The position numbers were made by a program, and so were the translations under genes. Shown piece by piece: positions 55,305 to 64,000 of a stretch of 64,000 nt of DNA. Position 1 is the first letter of the stretch; each line of letters starts with the position of its first letter. The notes beneath the pieces were generated by a model. It made no database searches and had not been told where the DNA came from. It saw only the letters and a list, made by a program, of their open reading frames with translations. Source of the stretch: Podarcis raffonei (lineage: Eukaryota; Chordata; Lepidosauria; Squamata; Lacertidae); assembly GCF_027172205.1 (NCBI RefSeq), contig NC_070604.1:75553023-75617022 (forward strand), written 5' to 3'.

Positions 55305-55530
55305 TTGAGGGACTTCAACATCCATGCCAAGGCAAGCATCTCTTAGGTGGCTGAGGACTTCATAGCGGCCATGAAAACCATGGGGCTGTCCCAACATGTC
55401 ACTGACTCATTGCATGTGGCAGGACACACTCTGGACATTTTCTCCTCAACTGGGCAGGAAGAAGGTGAACCGAAAGTGGGGAATATTGACATCAGTACCC
55501 TTGTCATGGTCAGAACACTCCCTGTTGTTT
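55305..55530 (+). mobile_element. L2-like LINE endonuclease-domain fragment
   Basis: The plus strand translates as RDFNIHA, then AEDFIAAMKTMGLSQHVTDS, LHVAGHTLDIF. This matches the GDFNxH...LxQHVxxxTHxxGHTLDLxF segment of APE-type endonucleases of L2/CR1-group LINEs. Key Asp of the final SDH box is not kept (SEH-like). A decayed fragment. Confidence 0.75.
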
Positions 55531-56489
55531 TTCCAATCTTTTAAAGGAAATATATTTTACAATATCTTTCCTTTAAAAGATTGATTTTTATTTTAAATTA
55601 CAAACAACAAAAACTTTGTTTATTCAATATGCAGGGACAAATTACTGCACAGAAATATTCTGCCTCCTCTGAGTAAGTGTCTTCTAGCTCTGGGCATTTG
55701 AGTATTGTATAGTTTATCTGGCATCACAGACGTAAATGTTACCTGGGGCTTGCATTATAAGCCACCTGCCCATCCCATACATAGGAAATCTGATTGAAAT
55801 AGAAACACTCCCCAATTTTTTTGTGTGATTTTATTTTCCTCAACACTGGATGAAAGATAAATAGGTTGTTACTTGGGTGTGTCTGTGCCTGTGATTGTGA
55901 AAATATCTGCTATTTTCTGCTATGTTGCTCCTCATGTAGACACTTGGCCAAGACAGCAGCTCTCAGTGTTAAGCTTTTCTCCACAGATTCTGAGCTGTTT
56001 AAAATCTTCTGTTACCATGTAGTGCCGGTTAAAGCTGCTTTCAGATCTCTGGCTCCTGGGACGCTGCCAACAACATTCGAGGGGAGGAAGGGAGGGAGGG
56101 AGGGGGAGAGGGAGGAATGAAACAGAAGCACCTCCAGCAACATTTCCTCAACACCCCTGCCACCACTCAGAAACTTAGTAAATTCAAGCTAGAGAAGAAT
56201 TGGTTGGTGGTGGTGAATAATGCTTGATTCATAACGCAGCTGAGCATTATGAACTGAAGAAGCTTGTATTCTGAGTTCATATTCCTGCTCAGTTTTCTGA
56301 ATATGAACCAGTGACATCAGTCAAAATAGAATAAAAATGTGCACTGCAGATGGGTCGTGACGGTCTTGCCCAGTCACTATTTATTCACTCAATTTCTACC
56401 CCACTCTTCCTCCCAAAGGGAGTTCAGGGCAGCAAACATTTCTGTGATAAAAATAACATAAAAATGTATTTGTTGTGAGGATAAGAATG
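55531..56489. other. Intergenic, little recognised
   Basis: A (GGGA)n-like purine patch at 56080-56115 and a LINE-end-like piece at 56380-56475. No gene. Confidence 0.45.
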
Positions 56490-56700
56490 TAAGATGGGCC
56501 TTGCTGGTTCAGGCCAATGGCCCATCTAGTCCAGCATCCTGTTCTCACAGTGGCCAACCCAGATGCCAGTGGTAACTCTGCAAGCAGGATCTGAGCATAA
56601 CAGAATCTCCCCTCCCCTGGTTTCCAGCAAACGGTATTCAAAAGCATTGCTGCCTCCAGCTAGGGAGGCAGAGCATAGCCACCATGGCTAGTAGCCATTG
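56490..56700 (+). repeat. Dispersed reptile repeat, same family as 6366-6595
   Basis: 'gatgggccttgctggttcag', 'cccatctagtccagcatcct', 'gttctcacagtggccaaccc', 'ggaggcagagcatagccacc'. Best preserved of the copies here. Confidence 0.7.
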
Positions 56701-57584
56701 ACAACCCACTATGAATTTTAGAACCCTCTGAGCTCTCTGTAGAAACGGCAGAATTTCAATGGGATAGATCAAGCCGTCAATGATAGAGGAATGTATATAC
56801 AGACTATCAAAAGCGCGCTCAGCAGTATAGACCAGTTGTTCCTCGTGAGCATGGGAGTTCCCATGCTTACACACACCTCTCTTTTGAAGGGAATAGGAAA
56901 GTCGCCTGAAACAGGAGCATTGATGAGGGTACATATGAAGCTCTTCAGTGGGTCTTGTAAAAAGAGCACGACTCATTTCAGCATTGCTGTGCTGTTGTTC
57001 CTTAATGTGACAAACCTTGTCAAATGTAGGAATGAGGAAATCCATATACTTAGCACCAGAGATTTGGTTCCCCTCAGAGCTTTTGATTCAGTAAAAACTG
57101 AAAAGAGAAGGTTAGACGGCAGCTGACTTAAGGGTAGATAGCATTATCGCAAGCGACATAAATCTAAAGATGAGGAGCAAGGGATCTCTACAGCTGGAAA
57201 AATATAGCTGGAAATTTCCCAACCCAGACAGTCTAGGGCTGTAAAGCATATTGAAGAAGAAAAAAGTTCTTAAACAGCTGCAAGATGAAACGGCCTATGA
57301 TGTATCACTCTCTAATTTGGCTTCTAGGAATTCAGAATGGATTTTATCTCCGAAACACAGTGGCAGGACTTAAAGGAAATGGACATAGGTAGTTAGGGAG
57401 CATTCCAAGATAAAATGTCTTGATTTAGAGCCTTTTTCTTCATCTTGAAATGGTGACTAATTATTAAAACACATGTTTAAAGCTCAGCATTCCTTTTCAG
57501 AGACTTTTGCCTATTAAATAGGACCTGCATATCCAAATAAAATAAGACCCATTCACCCCAATATAGAAACTGCTCAAGGGTCAT

Positions 57585-57728
57585 AGATCATAGAATTGTA
57601 GAGTTGGAAGGGACCTTGAGGGTCATGTAGTCCAATTCCCAGCAATGCAGAAATATTTTGCCCAACGTGGGACTCCAACCCATGGCCCTGAGATTAAGAG
57701 TTTCATGCTTTGCCAACTGAGCAATTCA
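57585..57728 (-). mobile_element. CR1 3' end with following unit
   Basis: 'atcatagaattgtagagttg', 'gaagggaccttgagggtcat', 'tagtccaattcccagcaatg' is the reversed CR1 terminus, continuing to 'tgctttgccaactgagcaat'. Confidence 0.7.
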
Positions 57729-57794
57729 AGCAGATGATACATAAGCTGTGCTGCACATATGGAAATCCTACCACCCCCAATGGCTTTCTCATGC

Positions 57795-57970
57795 CTCTAA
57801 GCAGTGGTTGCTGGTTAAGGCCAAAGGCCCATTTAGCTCAGTGGCCAACCCATGAAAAGCTCACAAGCAAGATCTGAGTGCAACAGCACTTCCCTGACTT
57901 GTCAATGCCAGCAACTGGTGTTCAGAGTGACACTGGCTCTGACTAGCAGAGGAAAGTCATAGCCACCTCA
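57795..57970 (+). repeat. Dispersed reptile repeat, third copy
   Basis: 'gctggttaaggccaaaggcc', 'tagctcagtggccaacccat', 'agcaagatctgagtgcaaca' match 56490-56700 in order. Confidence 0.65.
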
Positions 57971-58282
57971 GTGGGGTGCGGGGAGAGAAATCTCATCCAC
58001 ATGTACAAAGGAATGTAAACACATAATAAACACATCCAGCAGTGAATGGGAGTGAAAGGTCAGACAGCCATTGCTAGTCAAGACTAGTAGACAAGACTAC
58101 TCAGGTTAGATGGGCAGGAATTTATCTGATAACAGCCACGTGAAACAAATATATGCTTACCTAGCTAGACACAAGGATAGCTGCAGATGAAAAAAAACAT
58201 AGCAAGACTGCAAACTTGCACACGGTTATGTGGGAGTAAGTCCTACTGAACTCAGTGGGGCTTACTTCTAAGTATTCATGTA

Positions 58283-58435
58283 TGACAGGGGTGGGGGACC
58301 ATTTTGGCTCTACAGGCCAGAACCTTATCAGGATCAGCCACATGGGCCAAATTTGAAAGGTGGGTGGGGCTACATACCTGCCAATCACATACTGTCATTA
58401 TGATGCCGCATGATTGGCAGGTGGGAGGGCCCCCT
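58283..58435. mobile_element. Probable hAT-type remnant
   Basis: 'acaggggtgggggaccattt', 'ctacaggccagaaccttatc', 'atgggccaaatttgaaaggt' have the layout of hAT-derived reptile repeats; ends unclear. Confidence 0.45.
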
Positions 58436-59154
58436 CACAAAATCATGGAGTTGCTCCTTGGGAACCGCACTGCACGGGACGTTGGCAGCCCCACATTCAG
58501 AGCTTTGACGCACTGCTCCCTTCCTTCATCCCAGCCCTTGAAAGAAACAGAACTTCTCTACTTTGCTGCTCTTGTTTGCAAAACATAGCTTTGTGTACAA
58601 TGTTTAGGATTGTATCATAATCATATATACACCTACTTGGACATTTTACTCTTGTCTGCAAAAGGTAGCTTTCTATAGACTTTATAGGATTGCACTATAA
58701 GGAAGCAAGGCCCATTGAACCCAAGTAGACACACATATGATAGCACCATAAGGAAGTGTATTGACACCAGCATTACAGGAATGCCTTTATATGGTATTGT
58801 CTTAACAGTGGCTATAAAATATCCCAGGATAGACATACTTCTTGATTTTGCCACTTATTACAAAACTAGCATACTTTCCTTCATACGAAAAGCTGCATTG
58901 CATCATACAATCTAAGTTAGAACACCTAATCCTCTGCGGTGAGATGGTATCTTGCAATGTATGATGCAGTTCTTCCAAAAATATAACCATGTCAAGACAT
59001 TGTTCTTTAAAGAGTCACGCTACTCACCTTTCCACTATCATCTGTCTTGTATTTCAGGCTTTTTGAGATATATAGACTTCCAAATGCATTAAAAAGAATT
59101 TATTATTATTATTTTTTTAAAAAAAGACTTCACTAGCATTTCTGCTACACAGCA
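58436..59154. other. Intergenic, nothing recognised
   Basis: 58580-58625 and 58650-58700 resemble each other (gcaaaa..tagcttt ... taggattg.a), a possible short duplication. No gene. Confidence 0.45.
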
Positions 59155-59285
59155 GGGACGGGGAATCTGTGACCCTTCAGCTGTTTTTGGACTAAAGTTA
59201 CCAGCACTCTTGACCACTGGCCATCCTCATTGAAACTGATGGGCCTTGGAGTTCCAGCAACAACTAGAAGCCCACAGGTACAGTG
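59155..59285. mobile_element. Degraded hAT-type MITE
   Basis: 'gggacggggaatctgtgacc', 'ggactaaagttaccagcact', 'gatgggccttggagttccag' follow the hairpin plan of 47735-47868. Confidence 0.55.
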
Positions 59286-61367
59286 TCTGATCTGTTGTGA
59301 GAAGCATTAGCAGGTATGCTAGCTTTCATTAATTCATACTACTAAATTCTGCTTCCATTTAACTGACTTTCCTCATTTACCAATGAGAGTACAAATTATG
59401 TAAGTGGCAAAAAAAGCCAAGTAGTGCTACTACATCTCTGAGCCATCTTTTAGTTTGCTGTGGCCTAAGAGGATGCTGTCTGGATGCTCAGTGGCACCAC
59501 ATACACCTGAAAGCAGACTCTGAACCTGATTGGCTCGGTCTGAGGCAGAAGGAGTGAAAAAGGACCAATTGAGTTTGGAGATGCTCATCAGAGTCACTAA
59601 ACAGTTCAGAACATAGATGATGAGGAACTGCTTTGAGCTTCCAGGGTGCTAATGTTGCTTTAGGAATACTGGGGGTGAAGAAATTGAGCAGCCTAATACA
59701 AAGTCACATCTATTTCAAGAAACAGGAAGATCACAAATGTTTGCTGTGCATTTGGTGATTCTGTTGTTTTATATTGTTTTGACTGATTTTACTTTTATTG
59801 TATCTTTGTATTCATTTTCTATGTGTTGTTATGGTTTGTATTTTGATGTTTGTTAGTAATTGGTTTAAAAGATTAAAAGAAGAATCCACTGGATGCCAAG
59901 ATTCAGGTTTGTGGCAAGTGCACTCCTGGTGAGAGAGCCCCAGCAGAGCCTTAAAATCACAAAACATGCAGCTAAGTAAAGCATGGAAATATAGGCTGTT
60001 AAACATTTAAAATATCCCCTTCTAAGTTTCTTCCCAAAGTTCACATTTCTTCCTATAGCATTGAAAGAAACCACATGTCTGGTATGATAAAAATGGTTTA
60101 CTTACAAGTTCTTTAAAAGTCAAATTAATGTGCTTTTCAATACAGCAGCAAAACAGGCACTTGGTTCCAAAAAGTCGTAAAATGTTTCTATATTATTTGT
60201 ATAGAAACACAAAGATTGCTGGCTAAAGCATGTGGAAGCATCTAGCACAGACATACTTTCTGGCCAGATTCACATGGTGGAAGAGAATGAACAAAGGTAT
60301 CCTGTCCTCCCAAGGTGAAGGGGCATGACCTAGTTAGGTCTGGCAGGACTTCTTAATCTGTGGTCTTAACCCCTTCATGCATTAACTAGAGCTAAGCATG
60401 CTGGTTATATGAGGCTGATATTTATCCCACAGTTGCTGTTGCAGTAGCTAGAAAACTGAAGCTAGTGTGATAAATACACAATATTATCACAAGAAAGTGC
60501 AAAGTGCAGCAAAGACAGCTTGTAATTGTGTCAATGAAAGCAGCAGAATTCAGTTAAGTGGTGAAGATTTTTTTGTCCCATTCTTCTGTGGGTGCATTTA
60601 CATAAAATGTGGCACTGGGGGAAGTGGAATAGGTCTTTGATTACCTCTGGGAGATGCAAATCTGCCCCAAGACATGGTCTCCACATCTATTTTCATTGCC
60701 AGAACTCAACCACAAAATCTATGGAGTGAGAATACACGGAAATATCCCTGAAAAGAGCCCATTCCATTCCCTGCTAAGTAATAACAGAATGTTTCTACTC
60801 AGATAAGAGGGAAGTTTTCTAAAGGAGGTAGTAGAGTGTTCCCCCCCCCAGGACATATTTTTCTAGGGGTTGAAGAGTGGGTTGCTCGTTAACAGAAGCT
60901 ACAGGAGTCAGCAGCAACATCTTTCTGAAAGAAGAATACCAAAAAAACAAAACAAAACAAGGGAAGTTTGCCAAAGTCTGAGAGAGAGTTTGGCCTTTCC
61001 TCCTGTATTCTGTTAAGAGAAGGGATTGAACACCAGCAGCAGCAGCTGCTGCAGAGGCCGCAGACCAGACTGTTGTACTGAGACCTTGGCTTAGTAACTT
61101 GGCAAGTGAATCCAGGAAAACATGAGAAGGAAAGTGCAAGGAAAGGAATCGGGGAGAAGGAGGGTGCTATGTTCCTCCGTCGGAGTCTGACACAAACTGT
61201 CATCTACTGATGGTACAGATGCTTTATTCTCTTCCCCTGATACACATGCACACAGAGTGTGTGTGTGCTTCTCCTCCAGCTGCTGGGGATTCCACAGAGC
61301 AGAGTGTTGTAGGCCAGGGGAGAGAGTGGTGTTGGCTGAGGAAAAGTGGCTTATTTTCCCTCAATCT
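59286..61367. other. Intergenic, nothing recognised
   Basis: Mostly unique-looking. (CAGCAG)-rich short patch at 61035-61052. I see no exon. Confidence 0.45.
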
Positions 61368-61484
<117 letters not shown>

Positions 61485-63282
61485 CAGGTAGCAATGGGGG
61501 AGAAATTTGACTCAGCTGCCATTGAATGATGAACTTCCCTAATTCACACCTTCTAAAACAATATGCAAACCAAAACACAGGCATCCTTTGAAATTTGCAC
61601 TTCTCTGAAATTTGCAATGCAGTTCTGCAAACAATGAATGTGTACCAAAATGTATATGCCAGTGTGATGTGTGCATGTGAATGTCTGTGAAAAATTACAC
61701 AAAAAATGTCCTATATTAAGAGAAATGGCTTTGAACAATGTATATATTACACAAAATATATACTGGAGCTTTTGCAGATTTGTTTTCTGTGCATTGCATC
61801 TCAGGCAAGGAGAGTGCAAGGAAATAGATGGTTTTGAGAGGGAGGGGGAAAATGCATCCACAGAAGGTGACAGAAAAAGGGGGGAAACAGTCAGAAAGGG
61901 AGAGGAGACTCAGTTTGCCAGGAAAGGAGAATCTTAGCTAATGGTAATTAAATTAATAAGCAACTCATATGTGTGTCTACTCAGAAATAAGGTCTATTTG
62001 TTTGAATAAAACTTACTCTCATGTAAGTGTGCACAGGACTGCAACTTCAATATTTCAATGTTTATTTGGAGTGGAAATGGCTTAGTAGCTTTAAAAAGAA
62101 ATAAGTAAAATGCTAGGACCTCACAAATTTAATTTTTTTAAAAAAGAAATACTTTTTTAATGGAACCACAACTACACATTACTTCAGTGTGGGAGAATCT
62201 GGGAAATTAACTCAAACTACACCCCACAGAGGGTCAACAGGGAACTGCCAGCTACATTAGGTTCTGAGGCTGCTGAATTTCCCCCAAACTTCTTGTTCAT
62301 TTTTATTTCTGGCAAGCTGACAAAAGAAGGGGGCAAGAGCTACCAAGGGACGAAATAAAATGGCAGGGAAGGTGACACAAGGCAGAAGAAAGTGAGCAAA
62401 AGGAGAAGGAAGGTGAGCAGGAGACAAAAAAAGACAACACCAATAGGGGAAAGGAAGCAAAGGAAGGTGAGGGGAAGAAAAGAAAGAAAAGGAATATGTG
62501 AGAATGTAAAGAAGCAAAGAGGAAAAGCTAAGGAGTGGGACAAAGAGTAAAGAAGTAACGTGGTTTGAGGGGTGGGATCCTGCACCCAAGGGCCCCCAGA
62601 AACCTGGAGCCAGCTAGAAAGTAAACAAACCCACTTACTCATCTCAGAGGCTGTGGCCTCTGAACCATTTTATTTTTTCTATATTAGAAGTAAGTAGTTC
62701 TTTTAAAAAGACATATTCTGTTGAATATATTCCAATTAATATACTGATTTCATTGTAAAAAAAATAATCTGTCTGGAAATGAACACCAAGGCATATCTAA
62801 TTTGTTACATACTCCAGCAAACTGCTGAACTTCACTCTGTTTCTGTATATAATCTTTTCTCTGTTCCTGAAGATGATACCATTATGTTGCTATTAAATTT
62901 CAGAAATAGTTCTTCATATCATGAAATTCTGTCATTCCCACTGTTTCTTGGCAGAAAGAAATGGTTTCTACTGGCACTCCAGCTACTAAACAGGTTTTCT
63001 TGGAAGTCATCTTGTCTGGTTGTCACATGTGGGCATGCACACGATAAAGCTTAATAGCATTCCCTTAAAAATATAAATTCCACATTCAGAAGTATCACAT
63101 GATACATCCTTCATTGGATTGTGTCACTTCAGAATGCAGTTGTGGGATTGAATGCTTGACTTGAACACTTGAACCACACACAGAAAGCTAGTACATCAGG
63201 CAGAAAGTAAGACTTGACTATTTCTGCCTAATAATCCAGCTATTCAAAGTCAGTCATGCAATCCCCATCTGCATTCTGACAT
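61485..63282. other. Intergenic, purine-rich
   Basis: 62325-62560 is strongly A/G-biased on the plus strand. One short dispersed repeat lies at 61960-62045. Open frames in the purine run are low-complexity artefacts. Confidence 0.5.
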
Positions 63283-63785
63283 GCTAAGAAGCTTGTCTTC
63301 TTCTTCTTTGGCGATCACTCGTAGCAGAGTAAGATTGTCTTCCATAAACACAGTTTTAACAATGAGTCTGTAAGTGACTGTGGAGGCCAATGCTGGATCT
63401 ACACATCCTTCCACAGTGGGGACATGGGCTTCTGGGCTGGAGTTGATCACGGTGTGGATTTGCCAAGCATGCCTTCCTGCTAGCACGTTTCTCCCTTGCG
63501 TCCTGAATTCGAGTGTCTTCAAAGCCCATGACACCTTTGGTAAAGGCTGTTCTCCAACTGGAGCTCTCGCAGGCCAGTGTTTCCCAGTTGTCAGTTTTTA
63601 TACTACATTTTTTTAGATTTGCCTTGAGACAGTCTTTAAATGTCTTTTGTTGACCACCAGCATTACGCTTTCCATTTTTAAGTTTGGAATAGAGCAGTTG
63701 CTTTGGAAGACGATCATCAAGCATCCACACAACATGACCAGTCCAACGAAGTTGATGTCGAAGAATCATTGCTTTGTACCATCAT
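63283..63785 (-). mobile_element. Non-LTR retrotransposon, ORF C-terminal end with C2H2 finger
   Basis: Minus-strand frame (63769-63356) encodes LRWTGHVVWMLDDRLPKQLL, GKRNAGGQQKTFKDCLKANL and WETLACESSSWRTAF, then a closing Cys-X2-Cys-X12-His-X3-His finger just before the stop. The RWxGHVxRMxDxRxPKxLLYxxL...GKRxxGxxxxxFKD block is typical of the distal part of non-LTR reverse-transcriptase ORFs. Clade not determined. The 3' end is GAAG-rich; a second 3' end is at 41008-41115. 5'-truncated. Confidence 0.8.
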
Positions 63786-64000
63786 GTGATGTTACTGATG
63801 AGAAATTTGGTTCTGAGAAATGCAAATAATTGTGATGCAACCTCCAGAGGCGGAGCATATGCCCGGGGCGGGAGCATGGGGCGTGCCCCCAAGGAGGGTG
63901 GGGCACGAAGGGTGCCCTCCCATGCGCTACAGTTCAGGGGAGGGGAGGGGCGGGGAAGCTCTTGTTCACTCTCCCCCTGCTCTCCACTACCAGGTCAGAC
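63786..64000. other. Intergenic, GC-rich window end
   Basis: 63845-63960 is G-rich (GGGGCGGGAGCATGGGGCGT and 'ggggaggggaggggcgg') and may belong to a repeat continuing past the window. Not identified. Confidence 0.4.

Noticed and set aside
62257-62642. Two overlapping Leu/Phe/Ser-rich membrane-like proteins
   Set aside because: They are reverse-strand readings of a purine-rich low-complexity tract with no motif or splice structure.

Overview
This window looks like nuclear DNA of a squamate reptile. The one protein-coding gene is a vertebrate thrombospondin-2 (THBS2) spread over many introns. The rest is dense with lizard-type repeats: tRNA-derived Sauria-type SINEs, CR1 and L2-like LINE fragments, TA-flanked mariner-like MITEs, 8-bp-TSD hAT MITEs and (AAT)n-tailed LINE ends. 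A lacertid-like lizard is my best guess from the SINE type, but that rests on recollection, not a search.

Positions 1-29,372 hold the 5' three-quarters of THBS2 on the minus strand. The TATA box is at 29363-29372 and a non-coding exon 1 ends at 29154. The ATG exon is 26750-26824. Fourteen further coding exons run down to 392, and the gene leaves the window at position 1. All splice sites are GT-AG, all phases agree, and the coding part seen is 2,556 nt (852 codons of about 1,170). It covers the signal peptide, N-terminal laminin-G-like domain, oligomerisation segment, VWC module, three TSP type-1 repeats, three EGF modules and the first part of the calcium-binding type-3 repeats. The last type-3 repeats and the C-terminal lectin-like domain lie outside. 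Nothing suggests a pseudogene.

The introns carry old and young repeats. The most notable is an L2-like LINE fragment starting about 14 nt inside intron 7, next to the exon 7 splice donor. Positions 29,400-64,000 lie upstream of THBS2. I recognise no host gene there, only repeats, microsatellites and unassigned unique sequence.

I found no new multi-gene system, CRISPR array, operon or virus-like element. The more unusual items are a U2-snRNA-derived retroposed sequence (37160-37319), a hAT MITE nested in a LINE with an empty-site paralogue in the same window, a small TA-flanked MITE family, a GC-rich inverted-end element with internal degenerate repeats (53300-53740), a LINE ORF end carrying a C2H2 finger (63283-63785), and an in-frame upstream ATG in THBS2 exon 1.
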